NCBI RefSeq assembly: GCF_901933205.1
Contig: NC_044591.1
Location: 1,957,501-2,021,500 of the forward strand
Reading direction: 5' to 3'
DNA length: 64,000 nucleotides
Source: Camarhynchus parvulus
Lineage: Eukaryota > Chordata > Aves > Passeriformes > Thraupidae
The translations under genes were made by a program, and so were the position numbers. Below are positions 47,643 to 60,200 of this stretch, piece by piece. A model generated the notes under the pieces. It had not been told where the DNA came from and ran no database searches. It was given only the letters and a program-made list of their open reading frames with translations. The first letter of the stretch is position 1. Every line of letters starts with the position of its first letter.

Positions 47643-50600
47643 CTGGAAGGAAGAAGAATATATTGGGATCAGCTGTTCATCAGTGATATGCAAAATCAGT
47701 GGCTGGGTCTCTCTTCTTTAGGGAAAAATTCCCATTTTATGGAATGGCAGATGAAGGGGAGACAGAGAAATATCGCTGGCTGGGGGCTATGTACAAATCA
47801 CAAATGGTACAGGACTGCTGTGGAATGTGCCTTGATCTGTTTTATTTTCCAGCATCAGTCTCATTACATGGTGATGACAATGGGAAGATGCCATCAGCTC
47901 ACATCCCAGGCAGCAGACCAAGAACCTAATGTTACAACTTACTTTAAAAGTTTTTTGACCAACCACACAAAGCCAAAAGCATATTGACAGTAGTTCCATC
48001 CAACCACTATAAGCACAGGTACCTTTGGTTAAAACAATGCTTGCTTATTTCAAATACAATACCTGCTTGTAAGCCTTAAAACACAATGCACAGAGCTTCA
48101 TTATTAAGCTTAAAATTTCCTAATATCTCGCTAGATATACTTTTCTGCAGCTTAGGGAGTTTTTCTAGACAAGCGTTAATACACAGACCATTGTTCTATT
48201 TGGCCTTGCTTTTCTACTTTTTACATAATTTTTCTGCTGACCTATCTCATGGCTACTGCTTAGCTCTAATCACAGTTCTGCTGTCTCTGAAGCCTGCCTT
48301 TTGCAGCTTTCCCAAAACCCTCTGATTTTATGGATTCCCACAAGAAAAGCTGCATGTTGTTGCCATGATTTGTTGTTAAATCAAGAAAGAGAAATATTTT
48401 ACAGGAACATCAGCAGAGCTGTTTAACCCTGATGTACAGAGAGAGCTGGAGATGGAAAACAAACAACTCTATATTTGCATAACCTGACTTGCTGTTTATA
48501 ATTGTTCACCATCCATTCTTTTTAAGAGCAGCGTGGGGAGTTCCAGGTGCTCACCTTAAAGGTCTCAAAATCCTGGGTAAACCTCTTTGGGGATTTGCCA
48601 TGGGATAATCACTTAGATACCTAAGCTACCTTAAGATGGTAAAAGCATTTAAAGAGCACTTAAAAGCCCACAAAGCAGCATCCAGCAATGTGGAATCATT
48701 AAAGAAACTTGAGTACGCCAGTCTTTAATAACCATCAAGTGATTTATGTCTTCAGAATTGAATGAAGTTTAATGGCATGAAAACATGAAGGGGCATTTTT
48801 AAAAAATACATTTTCAAAATTCATTAAATTTTCAACCCTGTTGGTTTTTTTAATTGTGTGAAGCCACACATCTCATTGAGACCTATTTAGATCATAAATT
48901 TGGTACCACTTCAACATTTTCCAGCCCATTTAGTTGAATAAAAGCATGGTGAGCATATATATTCTCACCCTAAGAACAAACACATTCTGTATGTAAAACC
49001 TTGTATCTGAAACGGAGCTGAATTACAACAGAGAAAAATACGTTAAAATATCTGTATCAGTGAATGTGAACTTCCTTTGGGAAGAATGATCTGTTAGCTG
49101 GGAAGCATAACCAGGAAAAAGGAGAGAGAGTGAAAACTACCAACATATCAATTAATAAGGTATAGAGAGACTGTGAGGGGATGTCCTTATTTATCTTCAT
49201 GGGGATCATAAAATAAAGATACCAATGGAGATAAATTACAATAAAGATAAAAATACCAAAGAAGATGATGGTACTAAAATGCTAAAATCCTTTAAGGAAT
49301 ATCTGTTGTAGCCTCCTACATGATGTGGGACATAACTAGGACAAGTGAGTGGTAGATCCTCAGCTATCCTGGGTAAATTATTTCAGGCTGTAATTAATTA
49401 CCAAACAATTTTGCAGTCTTAGAAAGTTTCTTCCTAGTTAGTTTGAATTCTTTCCTTCATCTGCTGTCCACTGGATCCTGTTGAAGTCTGTGGGGAAGTG
49501 TCCAAGGCTGGGTTGGACAGGGCTTGGAGCAACCTGGGATAGTGGAAGGTGTCCCTGCCCATGGCAGAGGGCTAGAGAAAAATGATCTTCAAGGTCCCTT
49601 CCAACCCAAATCAGTCTGGGATTCTATGAATCCATGATATTTTTGAGTGTTTGTAATCCAGGTAACAGACTACAGGAATTGAAACAAACATTCGTAGACC
49701 TTTTAGATAATTTAGAGACACACTGCTTACCACAGATATGATTTTAACTGAAACCTGTGATGATTTAAACTGTTTAAATTAAAGTACTTTTCCACTTTTG
49801 AAAACCCGCATCATTTAAGGCTCATAAAGTGAACTACAGCAGTTTAATTTGGCTCATCTAGGCTTAAAACACCAAACCCAACCCTGACATGTCCAACCGT
49901 CTTTTTTCCCAGCCTCTGCCAGGAGTGTGGGGAGATGTGTCACCCTGGTTTTTTAAGATTTTCTAGGCCTTCTGATATGGACATTCTTGTGGTGAACTTT
50001 TTCAGACACTTTCTGTAAATAACTGATTATTTTATCTTCTTTTATGGAGGAGGAGAAAGTTGATGGACTGTTGGTTTGACCACTGTCACTGGAGAGGTGT
50101 CCCTATCACCCTCCAATCCGCTGTCACTTTTGGAAAGCTATAAATGTTGGAGTCAGGGAAATAAACTTCCTCTTCCTTCCTTCACCTGAAGAACAGCTTG
50201 CATTCTTTCGTGTCCAATAGTGACAGAGATGGCTGAATCTCCCTTTGGGAACAGCTGCCTTTATCCACCAGCCATGGAGGCTGGGGATGGGGCTGAGGGT
50301 GGAGAACACATCCAGACCAAAAGCTCCTAAAGGAATGTGTCTGACCTTGTTCCTGGGTCTGCCACCAGGACGTCGTCTTTGAGCAGCGCGAGGGCGTCCT
50401 GAGTGCTGCCCTTCCAGAGCAGGCTGGTGGATCGCAGCCGCCTGGGCAGACCTGTCCACAGAAAGAGAGAAATCATGGAAATGACGCCTCTGGTGAACAC
50501 AGAACAAAGGCAAGATTCAATGGCAAAATGGAAGCACCCGTGGTGGACATGAGAGCTCTGGAAACACAGCAAGGAGCTGCTCCTGCTGGGCTGCAGGACA

Positions 50601-53600
50601 TGGCATGAAGTCATGGACTCCCGACTCTGCCTTACGTAGGTCCAGCCAACATCAACTCTGGGCTGCTGCATCTCAGTGAAAACGCCTTGAGGAATAATGG
50701 AAATTATCCTGGATCCCCAAGTGTGGTTTGGAAGACAGGAGCAAATGGGGTATTGGGAAATCCCTCTATTTCCATGTGACTGCATACCCTGGACTACAAA
50801 TGTGTGTAACAGCTCCTTTTAACAGGATTTCATTCTTTACACTTCACCACAGAAGGCCTAAGCTTCTCTGGAAAACTCCAGGCTTGGCCTAAAGTATTTT
50901 TATCTTCCCCCTCATCCTTAGCAACATTTATTCAGGGTTTCTGAATATAGAAAAAACCAAGGTTCTTTCCATTTTTAATTATTCAGGGTTTCTAAATGCA
51001 TAAAATATCAAGTTCTTTTCACTTTTCATTCCTCACTGAACACAGATTCCCTACAATTTTTTGGTCAGTACTTTTTTAATCACCCCAGCTTCTCTGCACA
51101 GGATCTATGGCTTGCCTAGGCCAGAACTTGGATCACTTTTGAAATGGAATCCTTGCTGCCATTTGCAACGGGCTTCAATGTGGATGTTTGGGAGGAAATT
51201 GGGAATTTATGTTTTTGACAGAAAAATGACTCACAATCGTGTGCTCAGTGACCATATCTTAATCATGGATTCACTAAGGTTGGAAAAGCCCTCCAGGATC
51301 ATGGAACTCAACCATTAACCCAGCACTGTCCTCTCCACTCATGTCCCCAAGTGCCACTTCTCACATTTTTTGAATGCCTCCCAGAATGGTGACTCCACCA
51401 CCTCCCTGAGCATCTTTGCCAATGCTTTACAACCCTTCGTCTGAAAATTTGTTTCCTAATATGTGATCTAAGCATCCCTTGATGCAACTTGAGGCCTTTT
51501 CCTCTTGTCCTGCATCCTGGCGAGACTGAATGAAGCCCCATTCTTTTTTGGCAGCAACACTTATTTTTCTTATCTTGCCTGAACTTGGCATTTGAGCTGG
51601 AGTGAGAGGACTGTTTTGCCCCCTGCTCTGGGGTTATTTGTGCAGCTGCACGACCAGATAAGAGATGCAGACATCTTCCAGTGGACAATGGGCTCCTTCA
51701 TTATGTACTTGTCCCAGTGGCAGCAAAGAAAATGTTGGAGCAGTGGGAGAGTTCACCAGCTCTGTGACAGCAGTGCAGTGTTTCCTTGAGGTTCATTGGA
51801 AATGATAAACCAGAGCATAATATAATCCAGAGTCATTGATTTCTACCTCATGGGCTGCTAATTGAAGTGACAAGCACGTTGTTAATAATTTACAATCACA
51901 TCCCATCCTGTCATTCGTGTGGACTGGAAAATCACAGTTTTAACAAGCTGGAGCTTCCCTCCAGCAATGGGCCCGTCGGGTGCTGAGGAGAAAAACCTTT
52001 GGAGTTACTTCTGTAATATGCAATGGAGAGACCAGATAATGAGGATCTATTACAGATCAGTTTCACTGAATGAATTTAGATGAAACCCACTTTAGAATGT
52101 GTCATGCAGGGGCTTTGATCCCAGTGCTAAGCAGAACTTATTCCTTTTTGGGGTTTGACACACAGCAAATGGAAGGTGGAACCAGAACATTCCTTTGATT
52201 TGCAGTTGGGATTTTGAAACTGTACACCTCCTTCTGTTGAATTGTCAGAGTCCAAGGGTTGGTGTGTCCTCTGGGGGTGCTCTGGGAAATTTGGGCCACA
52301 TTCTAAAATCCAGAAATACACAGGAGCATAAAAGGAGCTGAGCAGGGGCACAAATCTAACACAGTGATGGAAGCAATGGAAGGGCTGTGCAGTACAAGCA
52401 ATTATGCCACGACCAGGTACTCTCTTGACTAATGCTCCTTACAACATTTCTGGGTGCATGTCACACCTCCCTGGGTGACAGGAGCAGTCAGAGCAGCTTC
52501 AGGTGCTCAGGATAGTCAGAGGGGACCGGGCAGAATTGGTGCCCCTGAAGACAACATCAGGCTGGATGGAGCCACACCTTGTCTGCAGGGAGAGGGGCTG
52601 GGCAGGGATGTGGTCACTGGCCACTTTGGGTTGTTCATCTGCTTCTTTCCAGGTTTCAGAGTCATTCCATTTTGGGGAGCCCTCATTTTCCTATTGGCTT
52701 TCTTCAGATGATGCTGTACCCCATCCTGAGGTCCCTGCAAGTTGCAGCCATGCTATTTGATTTTAGGTCCTAATTTTAGGGCATTTATTCCAATCAGGAA
52801 AAATGCAAGTGTTACAGAGATTGACCAAAATACCACATGTGATATCAGCACAGTCTCTTTGGCCATTACATTTTGTAATCCCTCAGTCAAGTGTTAACAG
52901 CTTTGTTTCAGAGAAAGGGTAAAGTTCTTAGTCCTGTGAGCTCCTTCTCCCTTGATGTTCCCCAATTCTAAAGGTAGCAGCAGATTAACACTTCTCTGAC
53001 AGCAAATGCCAAGCTATAAATAGCTCAGGAATCCCGGATCAGGAACCACACTGACAGCTAAATTTAGCTCAGCAATCAAGGTCTTTCTATTCAAAGCAAA
53101 GAGATTTGACCCTCAACTCTACATCTCAGAAAAATGAGGTCTGGAGTACAAAATACTGTTGTGCAATTGGAACCTGATTCAGGTCATGGTAGTGAGGAGA
53201 AAGGAATCTGTGTTCACCTGAAAGGAATCTGTGTTCACCTTGCAGGGGAAAAACCCTCCTCATCTGAGCCCTTTCCTGGCAGGTGTCCTGGACAAGAGTT
53301 CCCTTGGAGCACTCCATGACATTGCTGACACCCTGCTTCCCAGAGCCCTGCCTGATCCCTGGGAAATGCACAGTGCAGGGTCCAGACTGGGAAACAGCCT
53401 CCCAGAAGCTTTTTTTTTATTCCTGGAATATGGTCTGCTCTCTCTGAGGCGTCTTTCCAGGGCAGAGAGGCCCAGGGACACTCAGGGAGCTGCCTCACCT
53501 GAGAGCTGACTGGCCATTCTGCGCAGGGTGACCAGGGATGGCTTCAGGGGCATCGAGCCTTTTTCCAAAAACACCAGGCCATCTGCTGTGTATCTCTGCT

Positions 53601-54205
53601 CTGAGTCTTTGAGCCTCCCCAGAGGGTTCTTGATAACAAAGTTCTGGGCATAACGCTCCAAGGGGTCATCAAGGGATGTGACTTTTCCTTCCTCCCACAT
53701 CTTGTACAACATAATGGTGGGGAAGATCTTGGAGACACTGGCAATTCTGTTAGGGAAGAGACATTTGGAGAAATTTAGCATTAAGAAGCCCATGAATCAA
53801 GAGGAAAGAAGAGATCACCATGATTTTACGTGTTACATTTTTTCTCATTCCAGAGGGAATAGCTAAAACACAGGTAGGAGGTTTGAATTACTATCCTTAA
53901 ATGTGAATCTTTATGGACTGCAATATAACCTCTGAATGTCCAGTGCAGTGGGCTGCTGATCTCTTCCTATTCACTTGGCATTCACAAAAAGACATAAATT
54001 GTAAATTACTGGTTAGTAAATACCATAACAACTCTCACATAGTTTACTGGAATTTTAAGGTTAAAATCACAGAATCATTTAGGTTGGAAAAGACCTTTCA
54101 GATCATTGAGTTGGACCATTTACCCAGCACTATCAAACTGTCCCTAAATGCCAGATTCCCACAGTTTTTGGCTCCATCCAGGCTGTCCCTGTGGCGCAAT
54201 CGGTC

Positions 54206-54241
<36 letters not shown>

Positions 54242-57200
54242 GAGCCCACCCAGGGACGTGGCCCTGACTCCTGCCCTGTGGCAGGGGATTGGAACCGGAC
54301 TTCGGTTGTCCCTTCCAACCCAAATCATTCAATGGTTCTGGAGGAAAAATAGCTCAAGGTCATTTCTCCATTATACAGTTGGGGAAGAGACAGATAATCA
54401 CAGCTTCTGAAACTGTCCAAAATTGTTCATTCCGAGGACATAATTTTATAGTCAGAGCACAGCCTATGTTTCTTAGATAACACAGTAACAATTCACTGAA
54501 AATGGATCTTTAGAGGAAAGAAGCATTTCTTTCATCTTGGTTTTTGGTTTTTAGCACACATTAAGAGCTTTATTCTGTCTTAACCTAAAAAATAACAGCC
54601 AATATGAAATTGACTTCACTGGAACAGTAAATAAACTTATGGGTCTGCGTTATGTGTTCCGCAGATATTCATCCCAAACATCAGTTTTTCCTTAACCAAC
54701 ATTTATTCTTATTTTCTTTAATCCTGTGGCACTGTCTCCTCTCTGCTCTCCAAATCTGTGCCAGCTCTTGGTCTTCAAGTTTGTGCTCTGGACATGAAGC
54801 CATTCCCATGTAAGGAACAGTATGTTTTCAGGCTCTTTAGGGTCACTGCCATTCCAATTTAAAATATTGTCAGAGTTAAATGAAAAAATACATAAATAAA
54901 TACAAAGTAGCTCAGTAAGCCACCAGCATATAACAATCTGGGAATTCTCTTTGTCCCACAAAGTTCCAGCATAAGCCAGCAGAGTTTCCTGCATGGATCT
55001 GCAGTTTGTGATGGCGTCTCTATTGCAGGTACCTGTCACCATCATATTTTCTGGAAAATCTCCTTGCCAAGGATTCTTCTCCTGGGAAGAAGCCTCAGAG
55101 AGAAAGGAAAACAATATTATCTCATTTGCTTCCCCTGTGTTTTGCTGCTTTGGAATGTGGTTGGAGATTGTTTATCCAACAGGTGATTGTTTCATTGGTT
55201 TCCGCTGTGAATTATTTTGACTTATTGGCCAATTATGGCCAAGCTGTGTCAGACTCTGGAGAAAGAGTCATGAGTTTCCTTATCTTTTAGCCTTCTGTAA
55301 GTATCCTTTCTATATTCTTTAGTATAGGTGATTATAGTTTAGTTTAGTATTCTTTTATATAATATAGTATCATAAAAAAATAATAAATTAGCTTTCTGAG
55401 AACATGGAGTCAGATGCATCATTCCTCCCTGCCATGGGAGTCCCTGTAAATACAAGAGGTACCAGCTCTCTGTAGGTGTGTTGCCCTTTCCTGGCTCTCA
55501 CACTGTGCCAGGTGCCCCACCTGTAGATGGTGTACTCATTGGGCGCCCCCGAGGCAGGGTCGGAGGCGTTCCTCTTGCCGAAGTTGCCCGTCCAGAGCAC
55601 GGTGTCGTTGTAGATGGCGATGGCTGACATGGCCGGGAGCCCGGAGCTGTGCATCTTCTGCCGCAGCATCTGGTCCACCTGGGGAGAAAGGGAAACCATG
55701 AGCTCCCAAAACAAGAGTCTTACAATGCATCCAGTCTGTACAAAGCAATAGAAGGCTCAGATCACCCACCCTCATCACTCTCAAGCACTTGAGAGTGATC
55801 CTATGAACGGTGTTCTGGAAAAAAAAAGTATTTTAACTGTTTATCTGTTTCTTCTAGAATTGCTTCTGTTGAATTATCCCATGTCCTTTTTCAGTCTACA
55901 TATCCACTGTGTAGATGAATGTGATGCTTATGCTTGTAATATTTATGATTAAAACCAAATATCAACAAGTAATAATTGCAATTTCTTCTTTTTTAATTTG
56001 CATTCTGCACATCTGTTCTTTGAACTGGTATTTTAGGGTCAAAGACATATGAGAAAAAGGCTTTTCAGATATCCCATGACACTTCCCATGCCATGAAACA
56101 CTCTGGAGCTTGGGCTCTTATTTTTTCTCTTTCATTCACGAATGGGACAGGACTGCTGGGATACATTCCTTGAGCTTTATTTGCAGCATCAGCCTCATTG
56201 CATGGCTGAGACAATACAAAGATGGCAAAGCTCTCATACAGCCAGCAACAACCAAAGATTTCTTTGTTATAGAACATTTCAAAAACTTTCTAGCCAATAG
56301 CATATTGCTAAAGCTTACAGACAATTGTTTCAGCCAATTACTAAAAGTATACATACACTACTTCACACAATGCTTGGTTGTCTTCTTTCTATTAACATCA
56401 CAACACTCCATTACTAAGCTTAAAACCTTCTACTGTCTTGCTAAACATATTTTCCTACAGTGTTGAGGTCTATCTTAACCAAACCTAAGATTCAAGCTAT
56501 TGTTTAATATCCTTGCTTGCTATACAATTTTAACTTTTTCTGCTTTCAGACTTGACTGCTGCAATTTAACTCTTAAGTTTTCTGTTCTTTCTGTTTCTGA
56601 AGTCTACTTTCCCAGTTTTCTAGAAACCTTTTTTCCTTTACTATTTCCCACAGGCCTCTGTTTAAACCACAACCTGAGAAACAGCTCTGAGAAGCTGAAG
56701 GGCTCTGATTGCTGCTGGCTCCCTGTTGTACCAGAGCCATGCAGAACTCTTCACTGGGCTGTACAGAACTCCTCATCAGCTCTGCACCCACCTCCTGCAA
56801 GCAGAATGCATCGATCTTGCCCTTTGGGGACTTTTTCAAAGCTATGTCATCATCTTGCACATATCATTTGCATTTTCAGGCACACGTTTTGTTTTGCACA
56901 CCATGGTTAAGACATAAGAAATGCACTTCCAGACCCAGAATCTGAGGTAAGAAAAGCCAGACTGAGTCATGTCCTTGGGATCTCTTCACTGAATGGCCAG
57001 GGGAAGTGCACTGAGAGCAGCAAGTGGAAACATGCAGCTTGTGTCCAGCCCTTCTGTCAGGGTCCTTTGCCCTCCCTCCTCATGGATCAGTGGCCTATCT
57101 GGTACATCTGCAGATGTGTTCATCTGGTACCCCAGCACCTCCTGAGAAGATTCTGCTCTCATGGAAACCATGAAAAGGGACTTTGGACAAGGGATGGAGT

Positions 57201-60200
57201 CCAGGACAAGAGGGAATGGCTTCCCACTGCCAGAGGGCAGGGATGGATGGGATTTTGGGAAAAAATTCCTCCCTGTGAGGGTGGGGAGGCCCTGGCACAG
57301 GGTGCCCGGAGAAGCTGTGGCTGCCCTGGATCCCTGGCAGTGCCCAAGGCCAGGCTGGATGGGGCTTGGAGCAACCTGGGACAGTGGGAGATGTGCCTGC
57401 CCATGGCAGGGGGGGCACTGGGTGAGGTCTCTTCCAACCCATGTCAGTCTAAGATTCATGTCAACAATCATGGTCCTCCTTTTCTCAGACTCTGACCTTT
57501 AGACTCGCCTGGACCTGCAGACAGGCAGAGACTTCATAAAAGTGGATGTGAAGTGATGGGAATTGAAATTCAGTGTGGATAAAGCCATGTGTGTGCAGGG
57601 AAACTGCCCAAACCTGGTCCTGAGCTCTCAGCAGCAGGACCTCAGGGCTGTGGTGGATGTTCCTATGGAAACATTTGCTCAGTGCCTTAAGGGAGACAAA
57701 AAGGCAAATAAAATAAGAGAGATTATTAAAGTAACATAAAATACAACAGAAAACATATTTTTTTCACTGTATAAATCCCTGATTCACTTGCATGTTGAAT
57801 ACTGTTTACAGTGCTGATTGCCCTCTACTTGTGAGAAGGAGACAAGTGAGAGAGCACGTGAGAGGGGGTAAAAATAGGGAATGTCCTGTCAGAGCATGAT
57901 TATTCTTATGGTCCAGACAGAGCAATGCTGCAGTATTTCCTCAGAGCTCATGGAGCCTGCCAGAGGTTCAGGCAGTGCTAAAATGTCAGATCCATCTCAT
58001 ACTGAGAATATCATGACAATGTATCACACCCTCTTCCAGACAGATGCAGACCTTCTTTCCCTTTCCCTTTCCCTTTCCCTTTCCCTTTCCCTTTCCCTTT
58101 CCCTTTCCCTTTCCCTTTCCCTTTCCCTTTCCCTTTCCCTTTCCCTTCCTCCTTCCCCTTCCTCCTTCCCCTTCCTCCTTCCTTTCCTCTCCACTCCCTT
58201 CCCTGGAGTGGATGCTTATGTATAAGCATCTTTTTAATTTTTAAACAGGGCTGCGGGGAAAGCCAGCAAAGAAAGAAAATTTGGTCCTGGGTGATGAATT
58301 GGAACCAGAGAGCACCTGAGCCAGGTACTCTCCAAGACATGAGGGCTGCCTAATAGTGGACCAGATGCAAAGAGCCATTATTTTTTGCTGGTGGAAGCTC
58401 ACCATACCTTCTGATGGACAAGTGATGATGTTTGTCCACCCCAGCTCACCCTCTGGGCAAGAGAGCTGCTCCCTGGAGGAGTTCACACACCCATCTCTAG
58501 GTTTGCATGTCCTCCCTTCCTCAATTCCCCACCTCCTTCCCCAGCATGGCAAATTCCACCATGTCCCCTGGAGAAGAGCAGCCCAGAGCTGTGTGTCCCT
58601 CTGCTCCCTCCTCCCCACAGACCTTCTCCAGTGCTTCCTTCAGGATGGGGAGGGGGTGGTCCAGTGGCACTGGCTCAGGGTAGCGGGGACACATCTGCAC
58701 AGCTTCTGACCTCACCTCCATCACAGATGGATCTGGAAAACAGTTCAGGTGACACAGGTGACCTCAGCAGACACAAGGGCAAGCTTGAACCTCACCCAGC
58801 AGCCCCCTTGAGCTTTCTTGCTCGCATTGGCCTAAGGGATATTTCTGCACAGGGAAGGGACAATGCTGAATTGTTTCTGTCTGATGTAAAACAGGGCTGG
58901 CAGGGGCACTGTGCTTATTCCAACGTGGGATGGACACAGGATGGACTTCAACTAACTGTGCAACCTGGGACAGTAAAGAACTGGGGCTGCAGAAGACTCT
59001 GGAGTGCCTGGCAGTGGGTTTAGCCCCCTGGGAGGGCCTGCCCATGTCTAAAGGAAAGTGTGAGCTGGGGTTCAGGACAGCAGTGGCAAAGAGTCATCCC
59101 TGTATCATAACCTCAGAAATGGGGCCAGGAGTGGCCTGTGAGGGCCACCTGAAATCCAGTACTACACACAAAGCCCCACACCCACTCCAAGAGCTGTCTC
59201 CTGAATGAGCTGCATCCTCCATATGCCACAGACAGCTTAAATTTTTGTGGCCGGCAAAGATCTTTAAACTTTGAGAGAGATGGGAACTCCCTTTCTTGGA
59301 GGCACTATTCTCCCAGCTGATCCCAAGGTGTTCATAAATACAGCTACCCTGCTCTGACAGCTGGGGACAAAGTGCCATCTTCTTGCTTACCAGGTGAACG
59401 TGAAGCATCAGAAATTGGGATGAGGAGAGAAATAGCACTAGGAAATCTTGGAGATGGACAGGGATGGATACACACAGCCTACAGGCAGTCTGGTACTCTG
59501 AGATAAAAATGTGTGGTTTGAAACCTTTTCAACGCTCGGTTTCTGAAATACTTCTAGCACCTCCATCATGAATTTCATGTCACCTTTCAGCTACTTAAAA
59601 CTCTGATCCATTGACATTGTGTATATTTAATCCTTGTGCATGCAGTGCCTTGAGTGGATCAGTTGAGTTTCCTATAATCAACAGAGGAAGCCATGGGGAT
59701 GTTCCATGGGCTGGAGCCCCTCTGGAGCTAGGCTGGGAGAGCTGGGGGTGCTCTCCTGGAGAAGAGAAGGATCCAGGGAGACTTTAGAGTCCCTCCCAGG
59801 CCCTAAAGGGGCTCCAGGAGAGGGACCTGGGACAAGGGATGGAGTGACAGGACAAGGGGGAATGGCTTCCCACTGCCAGAGGGCAGGGATGGATGGGATA
59901 TTGGGAAGGAATTCCTGGCTGTGAGGGGGGATGCTGAGGCCCTGGTACAGGGTGCTTAGAGCAGCTGTGGCTGCCCCTGGATCCCTGGCGGTGTCCAAGG
60001 CCAGGCTGGATGGGGTTTGGAGCACCCTGGGACAGTGTCCCTGTCAGGGCAGGGGTGGAACAGAATGGGCTTTAAGGTCCGTCCAGCACAAACCTTTCTA
60101 TGATTCTGTGATTCCATGAATTCTAGTGTGAACCAGAGGGCTTAAGCCAGGGCAAAGATTGGGGAACAGGAAAGAGAGCAAACCCTGAAGCAGATGGTAA

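Larger units (their letters stand above)
47643..50345 (-). other. LACTBL1 intron E6-E7
   Basis: Holds a same-strand LTR-like element at 47795-48342 and a CR1 at 49492-49637. The rest, about 48343-49490 and 49640-50345, is AT-rich without a named element. Confidence 0.85.
50452..53498 (-). other. LACTBL1 intron E5-E6
   Basis: Contains a CR1 at 51268-51540 and a 21-bp tandem duplication at 53200-53241. Otherwise I see single-copy-looking sequence. Confidence 0.85.
53747..55520 (-). other. LACTBL1 intron E4-E5
   Basis: Contains a CR1 fragment, the tRNA-Asn/CR1 element and a solo LTR with target duplication. The remainder (about 54346-55032) is AT-rich with nothing named. Confidence 0.85.
55679..58622 (-). 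other. LACTBL1 intron E3-E4
   Basis: Contains the second same-strand LTR-like element, a CR1 and the GGGAAA tract. About 56653-57171 and 57471-58054 show nothing named. Confidence 0.85.

Noticed and set aside
47308..47686. Plus-strand frames of 66 and 111 codons across LACTBL1 exon E7
   Set aside because: They are antisense shadows of GC-rich coding sequence. The minus strand carries the motifs and the splice phases.
58011..58340. Lysine/glycine-rich frame and its FPFPFP counterpart
   Set aside because: They are translations of the CCCTTT/GGGAAA simple repeat.
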